Shown: positions 41,363-51,452 of the stretch, one piece after another
Position numbering within the stretch: position 1 is the first letter of the stretch
Layout: the number at the start of each line of letters is the position of its first letter
Source of the DNA: Nocardioides pinisoli
GTDB taxonomy: Bacteria; Actinomycetota; Actinomycetes; Propionibacteriales; Nocardioidaceae
Assembly (NCBI RefSeq): GCF_024199985.1
Contig: NZ_JANARS010000003.1
Location: forward strand, 248,001 to 312,000
Direction of reading: 5' to 3'
DNA length: 64,000 nt
Notes under the pieces: model-generated
The model's database searches: none
Seen by the model: only the letters and a program-made list of their open reading frames with translations
What the model was told of the DNA's origin: nothing
Made by a program: the position numbers and the translations under genes

Positions 41363-44300
41363 CTAGCCCGGGTACGCCCGCAGGTTGCGCCCGCGATCGA
41401 GCCGGATCGCGGATCCGTTCAGCCACCCACGTCCAGGATCGCGGTCGCCCTTCTTCCGCAGCTCGCACGTCGCGTCGCGGTAGTTGGTCATCTGGATGCC
41501 GGTGCCGGGCCCGAAGTGGCAGATGTCCTGCCCGTCGTCACCGTAGAGCCGGTTCCAGTGGTCACGCGGAGCCTCGCGCTTGGACTCGGAAGTGCCACCG
41601 CCGTCGAGCTCGTCGGCTCCCCCGCCACCGCGGACGACGTCGCGGCCCAGGCCGCCGTTGAGCTCGTCGCCGTTGGCGCCGCCCTCGAGGTAGTCGTGCC
41701 CACCGCCACCGAGGATCTTGTCGCTGTCCTGGCCGCCGTCGAGCAGGTCGTCGCCGTCCTCTCCCCATAGCCTGTCGGAGCCGCGGCCACCCGCCACGTC
41801 GTCGTCGCCCACGTCGCCGTTGACCAGGTCCCGCCCATCTCCTCCGACGAGGTCGTCGTCGCCCGCGTCGCCGTGGAGGTCGTCGTCCAGGATGCCGCCG
41901 TCCATGATGTCGGCCCCGCCGCCGCCGCGGAGGGTGTCCTCGCCGTTGTCCCCCTCGATCCTGTCGTTGCCGGCATCGCCGTTGATGGTGTCGTCGCCCG
42001 TGTCGCCGGACAACCGGTCGGCACCGTCACCGCCCCAGATGATGTCGTTGCCGAAGCTGCCGCCGATCGTGTCGTTGCCGGAGTCGCCACGGAGGGTGTC
42101 CGTACCGTCGCCTCCAGCGACCTGGTCGTCACCCGCACCGGCAGCCACCGCGTCGTCCCCGTTGCCGCCGTCGATGAGGTCGGCAGCCGGGGTCCCGGTG
42201 ATCACGTCGTTCCCGTCGTCACCCGCCACGGTGCCTGACGTGCCGCTGACGGTGTCGTTCCCGGGCCCGCCCCGAACCGTTTCGGACGTGCCCGTGATCG
42301 TGTCGCTGCCAGCGCCTCCGAGGACCGGGCCCGTGGTCGAGGAGACCGAGTCGTTGCCGGGACCGGCATCCACCGAACCGGTCGTGCCGGTCACCGTGTC
42401 GTTGCCCTCCTCGGCGAGGATCGTGCCGCTGCTCGCCGAGATGCGGTCGTCGCCTGCACCGCCGCGGACGGTGTTCCCACCCGCTCCTGCGTTGATGGTG
42501 TCGTCACCGGCGCCACCGTCGACGCCGTCCCCCTCCGGGCCACCCGTCAACGTGTCGGCCCCGTCACCGCCACTCGCCGTGCCGGGACCGGTGCCGGTGT
42601 CGACGCGGTCGTTGCCGTCCTCCGCCGCGACCGTGTCCCGACCGGCACCGGTGCTGACCGTGTCGGCCCCGGCACCGGCGCGGACCGTGTCGTCGCCCTG
42701 GGCGGTGGTGATCGTGTCGCCGCCGTCCGGTCCGCCGATGCCGACCGTCGCCGGCACGGGCGCGCTGGCCGTGCGCGCACCGGGGCCGTAGCTGACCGAC
42801 GCGCCCGTGGCCACGGAACCGGTCGGACCGTAGCCCCACACCACGTCGTTGCCGCCCCGTCCGAGGATCTCGTCCGCGCCCCCGCCGCCACAGATGACGT
42901 CGTCGCCTGCGGTGCCGAGCAACCGAGCGGCGTCACCCGACTGGTTGCCGGAGTCCCCGTGGACGGTGCAGGTGAACGACGCGTCCAACCGGAGGTCGAC
43001 GACGGTCGTCGCTCCGGCGCCCACGACACCGATCGTGCAGGTGACGGGTCCGTCGGCATCGGGTGACGCGCACCTCTCGGGCAGCGCTCCCGCGAGGGTC
43101 AGGTCGGACGACAGCGGCACGGTCAGCACGGTGGCGTCCGAGGCCACCGGCCCGCTGTTGGTCAGCGACGCCCGCACCACGAAGTCGTCGCCGAGCCCAG
43201 TGGCGGTCAGGGCGGCTCCGGCCGTCGTACGAGCCTGGACCGTCACGGCGATCGAGGGATCGCCCTGCACGGCGACGGTGAACTCGCGGAAGGCGATCGG
43301 GCCGGTGACGTCGGCGCCGTTGGTCGCGCGGACCTCGAACCGGTGCGCGCCGGCCGCGAGGTCGTCGTAGGCGCGCGGCGAGGTGCACGGCGCGAAGGCG
43401 GCGGCGTCGAGCCGGCACTCGTACGTCGCCGGGGAGTCGTCGGCCGTGAAGGAGAACGAGACGTCGTTGGACGTGACGGTCCCGGACGGCCCGGACGTGA
43501 TGGTGACCGTCGGCGGGGTGTTGTCGACGACCCAGGTGCGGGTGGCGGTCCCGAAGTTGCCGAAGCCGTCGGTCGCCTCCACGTGGAACGTCCAGGTCCC
43601 GTCCGCGAGGCCGGTGAGCTGCACCGGGGACGTGCACGGCGCCAGGGCGGCCGTGCCGAGCCGGCAGCGCAGGACGGCCTGGGGGTCATCGGCCCGGAAC
43701 GCCAGGTCGGCCACGCGCGAGGTCGTCACCGCGGGTGGTCCGCTGGTGAAGGTGACGACCGGGGCCGTGGCGTCGACGAAGAACGACCGTCCCTCGGCTC
43801 CGCGGTTGCCCGCCGGGTCGGTCGCCCGCACCGAGAAGGAGTGCGGGCCGTCCTCAAGACCGGTGAAGGTCCGGGGGCTCGAGCAGGGCGTCCAGGTGCC
43901 GCCGTCGAGGAGGCACTCGACGGTCGCGGTGGGGTCGTCGACGGTGAAGGTGTAGGTGGCCGTCCGGCTGGTGTGGTCGCCGGAGGGGCCGGAGGTGATC
44001 ACGACGTCGGGCTCGGTCCCGTCCAGCGTCCACGTCATCGGGTCGGTCTGGCCGACGTTGCCGGCCGCGTCGGTGGCGCGGATGCGCACGGTGTGGGACC
44101 CGTCCGTCAGGACGGGGTCGAACGGGCTGGCGCACGAGCGCCACGTCCCGTCGACCTGGCACTCGACCGTCGCCTCCTCGCCCACCGTGAACACGAACCG
44201 GCTGCCGACGAGGGTGGCCAGGCCCACAGGGCGCTGGGTCACCGTCACCACCGGCGCGGTGGCGTCGACGACCCAGGTGTGGGCGTCGGGTGTGGGGTCC

Positions 44301-47300
44301 GTCAGCCCGTCGGAGACCGCGCGCACCCGGAAGGTGTGCGGCCCGTCGCCCAGGGGACCGACCTCGAGCCCACTCGCGCAGCTGGTCCAGACGGTGGCGT
44401 CGTCGAGCCGACACTCGAACGTCGCACCCACGGTGTCGGAGCTGAAGGCGAACGCAGGCGTCCGGTCGTTGCTGACGGCCGGGGGCGCAGAGTCGATGGT
44501 CGTGTCGGGCTCGGGCGTGTCCACGGTCCAGGTCCGCGACTCGACCGGCCCGGTGTTGCTCGCCGCGTCGGTCGCCTGGATCCGCACCGTGTGGACGCCC
44601 TGGTCCAGCCCGGCGTACGTCACCGGGCTGTCGCACAGCGTGAACGCGGCGCCGTCGAGGCTGCACCGCGTGGTGACCGGCGACTCGTCGACGGTGAAGG
44701 TGAAGCGGGCGTCGGTCTGCGGCACCGTGTCGGCCGGGCCGCCGGTGATGGTCACCCGGGGCGCGACCGTGTCGACGGTGACGTCGCGACCCGCAGGGGT
44801 CCCGGTGTTGCCCGCGGCATCGGTCGCGCGCACCTCGACCCGGTGCACGCCGTCGCTGAGGTCGGCGAACGCGTGCGGGGAGGAGCAGGGCGTGAACGGT
44901 CCGCCGTCGACCCGGCAGGACGCGTCGGCCGGCTCGCTGACGGTGAAGCCGATCGTCACGGTCGAGGAGCTGGTGGGCAGGACCGGCGCGGACGTGATGG
45001 CCACGACCGGTGCCGTGGTGTCGACGCGCCACTGGGCTGCGGCCGGGTCGGACGCGTTGCCGGCCGCATCGGTTGCCCGCACCTCGAGCACGTGCTCGCC
45101 CTCCGCGAGGCCGGTGCGCGTGACCGGGGAGGTGCACGGCGACCAGGCCCCGCCGTCGAGGCGGCACTCCACCGTGGCGCTCGGGTCGTCGACGGTGAAG
45201 CTCACGGTGCCGCTCGTCTGGCTGGTCACCGCAGCGGGCCGGCCCGTGATGGTCACGACGGGCGGCTCGGCGTCCACCGTCCAGGAACGGGACGCGTCGG
45301 ACCCGACGTTGCCGGCCTCGTCGGTCGCCCGGACCGTGAAGGTGTGGGCGCCGGAGCCGAGTGCCCCGATGCTCTCGGGAGAGGTGCACGTGTAGGGCGT
45401 GCCACCGTCGACCACGCAGGTGAAGGTCGCGGGCTCGTCGGCGAGGAACGTGAGCGTCCTGGGGCCGGCACCCACCGTCCCGGAGGGGCCGGAGGTGATG
45501 GTCGTCGTGGGCCCGATCGTGTCGACGGTCCACGTGGCCACCTCTGGCGAGGGATCGCGGAGCGAGCCCTGCAGGACCGCGCGGACCCGGACGGTGTGGT
45601 CGCCCTGAGCGAGACCGGTGAGCTGGAGCGGGCTGGTGCAGGCCGCCCAGGCGGCCCCGTCGACCTCGCACTCGAACGTGACCGGGCTGTCCGGCGAGGT
45701 GAACGCAACGGTCGCCGACGTCTGGCGCACGAGGCCCGACGGGGCACTCGTGAGGGCGGTCTCCGGCGGGTCGGTCACCAGCGTCCACTCGCGGAAGGCC
45801 ACCGCGCTCCGGTTGCCCGCGCGGTCGACGGCCCGCACCTCGAAGCGGTACTGACCGTCCGGGAGCGCGGTGTACGACGTCGGGGGCGCGCACGGCGCGA
45901 AGGCGGCGGGGACCAGGCGGCACTCGAAGGTCGCCGGCTCGTCGGCCTGGAACGTCAGGACCGCGACGAAGTCCGGGTCCACGATGGTCCCGCTCGGACC
46001 GTCGAGGTCGATGACCGTCGGGTCCACGGTGTCCACGGTCCAGGAGCGGGTGGCGGGGGTGGCGTCGGTCTTGCCGGCCAGGTCGACGGCCCGCACGGAC
46101 AGCGAGTGCACCCCCTGCTCGAGCTCGTCGAGCTCGAGCGGCGACCCGCAGGCCGTGTACGCCCCTCCGTCGACGCTGCACTCGAACGTCGCCGTCTCGT
46201 CGGCGTCGAAGGTGAAGGAGGCCGCCCGCGACGACACGAATCCCGTCGGACCGCCGGTGATCGTGGTCTCCGGCGCCTTGGTCTCGACCGTGAACTGGAC
46301 GGGGGTCACGGGCCCGAAGGCGCCCCCGGTCGACTGGGCCTGCACCCGCAGGGTGTGGGCGCCGTCGGCGAGTCCCGAGATCGAGTCCGAGTGGGCCTGG
46401 GCGCCGTAGGACGCGGGGTTGTAGCAGAACCTGTCGGCGAGGTCACCGTCCCCGTCGACCTCCCAGCGGTAGCACTCGGCCCCGGGTGCCGACCACGCGA
46501 ACGCGGCCGTCGACGACGGGAGCACCTGCCGTGGCCGGGACGAGACCGTGACCCACGGGCCGCTGTTGACGCGGAACGTCCGGGTGATGGTCGGGCCAGG
46601 AGTCCCGCCGACCGACTCCGCCTGCACCCGCAGGACGTGCGTCCCGTCCCCGAGGCCGTCGAACGCGGCAGCGGACGCGGCGGAGCCGTAGGAGGCGGGG
46701 TCGTAGCAGAACCGGTCCGACAGGTCACCGTCGCCGTCCATCTCCCAACGCAGGCACCTCGCCTGCTCGGACGTCCACGCGAAGGCGGCCCAGGCGCTGG
46801 GGATGGTCGCGTCCTCACCGGGTCCGGCGATGATCCGCGGGCGGACGGCACCGGCCGTGTCGACGAGGAACGTCCGCGTGACGACGGGGCCGTAGGTGCC
46901 TCCGAGGGAGGAGGCCTGGACGCGGAGCGTGTGCTCGCCGTCGGCGAGGTCGTCGAACGCGGAGCTGAGTGCCGCTGCGCCGTACGACGAGGGGTCGAAG
47001 CAGAACGCGTTCGTCAGGTCACCGTCCCCGTCCAGCTCCCAGCGGTAGCACTGGGCCTGGTCGGCCTCCCATCCCAGGGCAGCCCACGAAGCCTCCACGG
47101 TGGCGTCCTGGGCAGGTCCGGACGTGATGCGGGGGCGCACCACGTCCCCCGTGGCCACGGTGAAGGAGTGCGACGTCACGGGCCCCGGCGTGCCTCCCAG
47201 CGACTCGGCCTGGACCTTGAGGACGTGGACGCCGTCGGGCAGGGCAGTGAACGTGTCCTGCCAGGCCGCACTTCCGTAGGAGCCGGGGTCGAAGCAGAAC

Positions 47301-49159
47301 GCGTCCGAGAGGTCGTCGTCGCCATCGAGCTGCCAGCGGAAGCAACGTGCCTGCTCGGCCGTCCACGAGAAGGCTGCCCAGGCCGACTCGACGGTCGAGG
47401 CGGCACCGGGGCCGGTGACCAGACGTACGCGTGTCCCGGCAGCCGTGTCGACGGTGAAGGGTCGCGTGATCACGTCGCCGAAGGTGCCGTCCGCGGCCTG
47501 TGCCTGGATGCGGAGGAGGTGGTCGCCGTCGGCGAGGTTCGCGAACGACGCCGACATCGACGCAGTGTCGCCGTAGGAGGCGGGGTGGTAGCAGAACGCA
47601 TCCGAGAGGTCACCGTCCCCGTCGAGCTCCCAGCGGAAGCACGCGGCGTCCCGCGCAGCCCAGGAGAACGCCGCCCACGCAAGCCCCGTGGTCCCGCTCG
47701 GCCCGGACGTGACCTGGAGGTCGGTCGCGCCGGCGTCCCGTCCGAGCATCGTGAAGGTCGTGCTGCTCGACGGGCCCGGTCCGTGCTCGTCGACAGCGCG
47801 CACCTCGAGGACGTGCTCACCGTCACCCGGCGCACCCGTCTCGTAGCCGTTGCGGGCGGTGCCGCAGCCACCCCACGCGCCCGCGTCCAGCCGGCACTCG
47901 TAGGAGATGGCGCCCTCGGCGCTGAACGTCGCGGCGTACGTCGACCCCGCGATGGTGCCGGTGGGGCGAGCACCCCACGAGACGGCGAGCGGACGGGACA
48001 CCACGAACTCGGTGCCGCTCACCGGCCGGGGGCCTGTCGGGTCGGCGGGACGCACCTCGAGGCGCCACGCCCCGTCCTCCAGCACCGCGGAGCGCCAGTA
48101 GCCCTGACGCCCGTTGCCGCAGGCGCTGAAGTCCGGGACGTCCGTCGGCACGGGGTCGGTCCGGTGGACTCGACACTCGAAGCCGCTGACTCCCGTGGCG
48201 CGGAACATCGCCGTCACGGCCCGGTGCTCGATCGTGCCCTGCGGTCGTGACACCCACACGAGGGGGCTGCTCGCCGCCACCACGAACTCGGCGGCGGCCG
48301 TCGGTCCCGGGTCCACACCGTCCACCGCGCGCACGTCGAGCCGGTAGGCGCCGTCAGGGAGCAACTCACTGCGCCAGTGCCCGTTGCGGCCGCTGCCGCA
48401 CGTGCTGAACCCCGGCAGCGGGTCGGGCTCGGGGTCCGTGCGGACGAGCCGGCACTCGTAGCGGACGGCGCCGCTCGCCGTGAAGCGTGCCGTCAGCGCC
48501 CGCGCGTCCACGGTCCCCTGCGGGCGGGCGAGCCACGTGATGCCCAGCGGGTCGGCGATGGTGAACGTCGCGGTCGCCACCGGCCCGGGGCCGCCGGCGT
48601 CCGACGCCCGCACCTGCAGCACGTGCGGGCCCGCCGCGAGCATCGGGGAGGTCCAGGTGCCTCTCTGGCCGTTGCCGCACGCGGCGAAGCCGCCGTCATC
48701 GAGCCGGCACTCGAAGCTCGTCGCACCGGCAGCGGTGAAGGTGGCCGCCACGGTGCGGGCGGAGTAGCTCCCGGTGGGCTCGACGATCCACTGCACCACC
48801 GGGTCGGAGGTGACGGTCCAGTCCCTCGTCGCGCTCGGCCCGGTGCCGCCCTCGTCACGCCCCCGCACCTCGAAGGTCCAGTCGCCGTCTGCCAGTGCCT
48901 CGGTGCGGTGGCTCCCCGCCTGGCCGCAGTCGTCGTACGCCGGTCGCGTCCCGTCCGGGGTGCCGGCAGCGAAGACCCGACACTCGTACGACGTCGCCCC
49001 GGCGGCGAGGAACGTGAACGCCGCGTAGGGGGTCTCGACCGTCGCGGCAGGATGGCCGGTGATCACCGGGGCGCCGGGGGCGGCACTGGCCGGCAGCGGG
49101 GCGAGCGCGACCCCCGCCGTGACCAGGAGGACCGTGATCCATGCGGGCATGCGGTGCAT
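41363..49159 (-). CDS. Giant secreted protein: about 22 Ig-like repeats plus C-terminal RTX-type calcium-binding repeats
   Basis: 2598 residues. A Sec signal peptide (WITVLLVTAGVALAPLPASA) is followed by about 22 units of 80-100 residues, most with two cysteines (CRLDGGAW...C.SP) and an AxDAAGN...TWTVD ending, an Ig/cadherin-like fold. Five units at about 480-950 instead carry CxRWELDGDGDLSDxFC, an acidic DGDGD loop likely to bind calcium. A DUF11-like stretch precedes about 450 residues (roughly 2080-2530) of RTX nonapeptides such as GGAGDDTINAGAGG. The Cys-containing tail ends GRNLRAYPG. No LPXTG or type-I secretion genes are nearby. It is probably an extracellular adhesin or matrix protein. 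Confidence 0.85.
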   Translation of the reverse strand: MHRMPAWITVLLVTAGVALAPLPASAAPGAPVITGHPAATVETPYAAFTFLAAGATSYECRVFAAGTPDGTRPAYDDCGQAGSHRTEALADGDWTFEVRGRDEGGTGPSATRDWTVTSDPVVQWIVEPTGSYSARTVAATFTAAGATSFECRLDDGGFAACGNGQRGTWTSPMLAAGPHVLQVRASDAGGPGPVATATFTIADPLGITWLARPQGTVDARALTARFTASGAVRYECRLVRTDPEPDPLPGFSTCGSGRNGHWRSELLPDGAYRLDVRAVDGVDPGPTAAAEFVVAASSPLVWVSRPQGTIEHRAVTAMFRATGVSGFECRVHRTDPVPTDVPDFSACGNGRQGYWRSAVLEDGAWRLEVRPADPTGPRPVSGTEFVVSRPLAVSWGARPTGTIAGSTYAATFSAEGAISYECRLDAGAWGGCGTARNGYETGAPGDGEHVLEVRAVDEHGPGPSSSTTFTMLGRDAGATDLQVTSGPSGTTGLAWAAFSWAARDAACFRWELDGDGDLSDAFCYHPASYGDTASMSASFANLADGDHLLRIQAQAADGTFGDVITRPFTVDTAAGTRVRLVTGPGAASTVESAWAAFSWTAEQARCFRWQLDGDDDLSDAFCFDPGSYGSAAWQDTFTALPDGVHVLKVQAESLGGTPGPVTSHSFTVATGDVVRPRITSGPAQDATVEASWAALGWEADQAQCYRWELDGDGDLTNAFCFDPSSYGAAALSSAFDDLADGEHTLRVQASSLGGTYGPVVTRTFLVDTAGAVRPRIIAGPGEDATIPSAWAAFAWTSEQARCLRWEMDGDGDLSDRFCYDPASYGSAASAAAFDGLGDGTHVLRVQAESVGGTPGPTITRTFRVNSGPWVTVSSRPRQVLPSSTAAFAWSAPGAECYRWEVDGDGDLADRFCYNPASYGAQAHSDSISGLADGAHTLRVQAQSTGGAFGPVTPVQFTVETKAPETTITGGPTGFVSSRAASFTFDADETATFECSVDGGAYTACGSPLELDELEQGVHSLSVRAVDLAGKTDATPATRSWTVDTVDPTVIDLDGPSGTIVDPDFVAVLTFQADEPATFECRLVPAAFAPCAPPTSYTALPDGQYRFEVRAVDRAGNRSAVAFREWTLVTDPPETALTSAPSGLVRQTSATVAFTSPDSPVTFECEVDGAAWAACTSPLQLTGLAQGDHTVRVRAVLQGSLRDPSPEVATWTVDTIGPTTTITSGPSGTVGAGPRTLTFLADEPATFTCVVDGGTPYTCTSPESIGALGSGAHTFTVRATDEAGNVGSDASRSWTVDAEPPVVTITGRPAAVTSQTSGTVSFTVDDPSATVECRLDGGAWSPCTSPVTRTGLAEGEHVLEVRATDAAGNASDPAAAQWRVDTTAPVVAITSAPVLPTSSSTVTIGFTVSEPADASCRVDGGPFTPCSSPHAFADLSDGVHRVEVRATDAAGNTGTPAGRDVTVDTVAPRVTITGGPADTVPQTDARFTFTVDESPVTTRCSLDGAAFTLCDSPVTYAGLDQGVHTVRIQATDAASNTGPVESRTWTVDTPEPDTTIDSAPPAVSNDRTPAFAFSSDTVGATFECRLDDATVWTSCASGLEVGPLGDGPHTFRVRAVSDGLTDPTPDAHTWVVDATAPVVTVTQRPVGLATLVGSRFVFTVGEEATVECQVDGTWRSCASPFDPVLTDGSHTVRIRATDAAGNVGQTDPMTWTLDGTEPDVVITSGPSGDHTSRTATYTFTVDDPTATVECLLDGGTWTPCSSPRTFTGLEDGPHSFSVRATDPAGNRGAEGRSFFVDATAPVVTFTSGPPAVTTSRVADLAFRADDPQAVLRCRLGTAALAPCTSPVQLTGLADGTWTFHVEATDGFGNFGTATRTWVVDNTPPTVTITSGPSGTVTSNDVSFSFTADDSPATYECRLDAAAFAPCTSPRAYDDLAAGAHRFEVRATNGADVTGPIAFREFTVAVQGDPSIAVTVQARTTAGAALTATGLGDDFVVRASLTNSGPVASDATVLTVPLSSDLTLAGALPERCASPDADGPVTCTIGVVGAGATTVVDLRLDASFTCTVHGDSGNQSGDAARLLGTAGDDVICGGGGADEILGRGGNDVVWGYGPTGSVATGASVSYGPGARTASAPVPATVGIGGPDGGDTITTAQGDDTVRAGAGADTVSTGAGRDTVAAEDGNDRVDTGTGPGTASGGDGADTLTGGPEGDGVDGGAGDDTINAGAGGNTVRGGAGDDRISASSGTILAEEGNDTVTGTTGSVDAGPGNDSVSSTTGPVLGGAGSDTITGTSETVRGGPGNDTVSGTSGTVAGDDGNDVITGTPAADLIDGGNGDDAVAAGAGDDQVAGGDGTDTLRGDSGNDTIGGSFGNDIIWGGDGADRLSGDTGDDTINGDAGNDRIEGDNGEDTLRGGGGADIMDGGILDDDLHGDAGDDDLVGGDGRDLVNGDVGDDDVAGGRGSDRLWGEDGDDLLDGGQDSDKILGGGGHDYLEGGANGDELNGGLGRDVVRGGGGADELDGGGTSESKREAPRDHWNRLYGDDGQDICHFGPGTGIQMTNYRDATCELRKKGDRDPGRGWLNGSAIRLDRGRNLRAYPG

Positions 49160-49247
49160 GGCGCCTCACTCAAGGTGTCGGCAAGTCCTACCGAGAATCG
49201 ACCCGCGGCCGGTGGCTGGACGGCCCGCCCGGAGCGGGGGGTCACTC

Positions 49248-49279
49248 GACCGGGCCTACAGCATTGGTAGGCCCCGGTC
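49248..49279. promoter_or_regulatory. Palindrome GACCGGGCCTAC / GTAGGCCCCGGTC between giant gene and histidine kinase
   Basis: Arms at 49248-49259 and 49267-49279 are complementary except for one extra C in the right arm, around a 7-base centre (AGCATTG). It lies about 90 bases upstream of the giant gene's start and 60 bases after the kinase stop. It could be an operator for the giant gene or a terminator for the kinase transcript. Confidence 0.5.
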
Positions 49280-49338
49280 ACAGGACGCGGCATGCCCACA
49301 TTGGCGTAGGTTGGCCGGACGACGGTAAAGAATCCGCG

Positions 49339-51318
49339 TCAGCGGCCCGTCTCTCCACCCTCAGGGGCGGAGCCGGCCGGGAGGTCGAACCGGAAGACCG
49401 TCCCGCTTCCGGGCGGGGTCGCCAGGCACTCGATCGTGCCGCCGTGGCGCTGCACGATGGTCTGGCAGATCGACAACCCCATCCCGGTCCCGCGGAAGTG
49501 GGCGCGGACGGCGCCGCTGCGGTGGAAGCGCTGGAAGATCAGGGCGCGCTCGGAGTCCTCGACCCCGACCCCGTGGTCCTCGATCTCGACGACGACGCGC
49601 GAGCCCTTTCGCCGGGCGCGCACGGTGATGGTGGCGTGCTCGCCGGGCTTGGCGTACTTGACGGCGTTGCCGATCAGGTTGCCGAAGAGCTGTCGCGCCG
49701 CGACCGGGTCGGCGCGCACCGACGGCAGATCGGGAGCCGCCTCGAGCACGTCGTCGGGCCCGAGCAGTCCGGACACCTGGTCGAGGACGCCGTCGGGGCC
49801 GACGATGGGCACCTCGCGCGCGGCGAGCTCGCCCGACTCCGCCAGCGCGTGCTCGAGCAGGTCGCCGATGAGCTCCCCCATCTGCTCCGCGGCCCGTTCG
49901 GCGCGACGCAGCGGCTCCGCCGCCGGGGAGCCGGGCTCGAGGTCGTCCGCGGCGAGGCCCACCCAGGAGCGGATCGCCGAGAGCGGGCCGCGCAGGTCGT
50001 GGGCGGCGGTCGACGCGAAGCCGGCGAGGGGCCGCAGGCCGGAGCGGTGCTCGGTCACCTCCCGCAGCACGAGCAGCACGCCGGGAGGCCCGCCGGCACG
50101 GGACAGCGTGGCGCGGGAGACCGCGAGGACGATCTCCTCCCCGCTGCCCAGCGGGATGACCACGTCGCCGACCCCCAGCTCGGCGCGCACCGCGCCGGTG
50201 TGGGAGGGCTCGGGGTCGTGAAGCAGCGCGACCAGCTCGGCCAGCGCGTCGGCGTCGGTGGTCGCGAGGCTGACCCGGTGGGCCAGCCGGCGACTGGCGC
50301 CGTTGCTGCGCTCGACGCGCCCGTCCGGGTCGAGCACGATGAGCCCCTCGTCCATGCTCTCGGTCATCTCCGCGAGGAGCTCGGCCTGCTCGGCCGACTC
50401 GGCACGCGCCGCGGTCACGGCGGCGTACGCCTCGTCGACCCGGTCGCCCAGCGCGCCCACCGCGAGGCCGGTGAGCACCACGACGACCATGAAGAGCTGC
50501 GAGACCAGCACCTCGGCCACCGGGTCCTCGACAGCGGCGAACGGGCCGTGGTCCGTCAGGCTGAGCACGAGCGCGAGGCCGCCCAGCACCAGGCAGTGCA
50601 GGGCGGCGGGGAAGGTCCGGAACCGGGCGGCCGACCACACGGCGAAGGCGATCACGAGGAAGACGACCGGGTAGGGCTGGACGAACAGCAGGGCGGTCGC
50701 GGTGACCGACACCACCCACAGCAGCACCAGCTCGGCGCGCGATCCGCCGCGCACACGGGCCGGGATCGTCTGCGTGTGCCACTCCCACGCCAGGTGCCCG
50801 ACCGCACCGACGGTGAGGACGCCGGCGAAGTGCCGCGCGAACCACGCCACCGGGGTCAGGCCGGTCACCGGGACCTCGTCGAGCCAGAGCCCGAGCGTCC
50901 CGACCGCCGCGCCGAGGGCGCAGCCGATCGCCGCCGAGCCCGCGGTCACAGCCAGGGCGCGGGGCGACCGGATGCTGTGGGTCCCGCCGGTGCCGAGCAT
51001 CGTCGGGCACCAGCGGCGCAGCAGCAGGACCGCGACGGCGGTCTGGAGGGTCACCGACGCGGCTCCGAAGAGGCCCAGCAGCGGGGACACCCCTGTGGCG
51101 ACGACCACGCCGAAGTGGAGGGCCGTCAGCGGCACGAGCACGCGCAGCACGTGGCGGGGCGACTCGGCGAGCAACCACAGGAAGGCGACGCCGGACCCCG
51201 GCCAGACCAGGCTGACGACCTGGCCCTCGATCGCGGTCGCCCGCCCGACGAGGGTGAGGACGACGTAGGTCGCTGCGAAGGCGGCCGACCGTGCCGGCGG
51301 CAGGGCCCCCCTCGTCAT
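49339..51318 (-). CDS. Membrane sensor histidine kinase with MASE1-type sensor and PAS region
   Basis: About 659 residues. Residues 1-300 have eight or more hydrophobic segments with the MASE1-like start VSLVWPGSGVAFLWLL. A PAS-like segment follows (DEGLIVLDPDGRVERSNGAS), then HisKA with H-box AAHDLRGPLSAIRSW, N-box LFGNLIGNAVKYA, G1 EIEDHGVGVEDS and G2 RGTGMGLSICQTI. It autophosphorylates on His and likely passes phosphate to the divergent single-domain regulator at 51453. ATG 51318 is preferred because TAGTCT lies six bases upstream; an in-frame GTG is at 51324. Confidence 0.9.
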   Translation of the reverse strand: MTRGALPPARSAAFAATYVVLTLVGRATAIEGQVVSLVWPGSGVAFLWLLAESPRHVLRVLVPLTALHFGVVVATGVSPLLGLFGAASVTLQTAVAVLLLRRWCPTMLGTGGTHSIRSPRALAVTAGSAAIGCALGAAVGTLGLWLDEVPVTGLTPVAWFARHFAGVLTVGAVGHLAWEWHTQTIPARVRGGSRAELVLLWVVSVTATALLFVQPYPVVFLVIAFAVWSAARFRTFPAALHCLVLGGLALVLSLTDHGPFAAVEDPVAEVLVSQLFMVVVVLTGLAVGALGDRVDEAYAAVTAARAESAEQAELLAEMTESMDEGLIVLDPDGRVERSNGASRRLAHRVSLATTDADALAELVALLHDPEPSHTGAVRAELGVGDVVIPLGSGEEIVLAVSRATLSRAGGPPGVLLVLREVTEHRSGLRPLAGFASTAAHDLRGPLSAIRSWVGLAADDLEPGSPAAEPLRRAERAAEQMGELIGDLLEHALAESGELAAREVPIVGPDGVLDQVSGLLGPDDVLEAAPDLPSVRADPVAARQLFGNLIGNAVKYAKPGEHATITVRARRKGSRVVVEIEDHGVGVEDSERALIFQRFHRSGAVRAHFRGTGMGLSICQTIVQRHGGTIECLATPPGSGTVFRFDLPAGSAPEGGETGR

Positions 51319-51324
51319 GGGCAC

Positions 51325-51330
51325 AGACTA
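51325..51330 (-). promoter_or_regulatory. -10 hexamer TAGTCT, leaderless start of the histidine kinase gene
   Basis: Minus-strand TAGTCT, six bases (GTGCCC), ATG at 51318. The same hexamer and spacing occur at the coiled-coil gene near 6.4 kb. Confidence 0.45.
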
Positions 51331-51452
51331 CGACCGCGGGCGGGCGCCCGACGGCGGTTCGCCGAGGGCAGACCTCACGATCTGCTCACATCTGCCCGAG
51401 AAACCACGCCGCGGCGCGACAGCGGGGCGTCGCCGGGTCCAGACTCGGGCAC

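Noticed and set aside
43343..48250. A 1635-codon open frame antisense to the giant Ig/RTX gene
   Set aside because: It mirrors the repeats of the real gene and yields Arg/Gly/Val-rich sequence without signal peptide or fold. The minus-strand protein has a signal peptide and regular domain structure.
41363..49159. Type-I-secreted RTX toxin
   Set aside because: It has an N-terminal Sec signal, no toxin or acyltransferase domain, and no ABC/HlyD secretion genes nearby.
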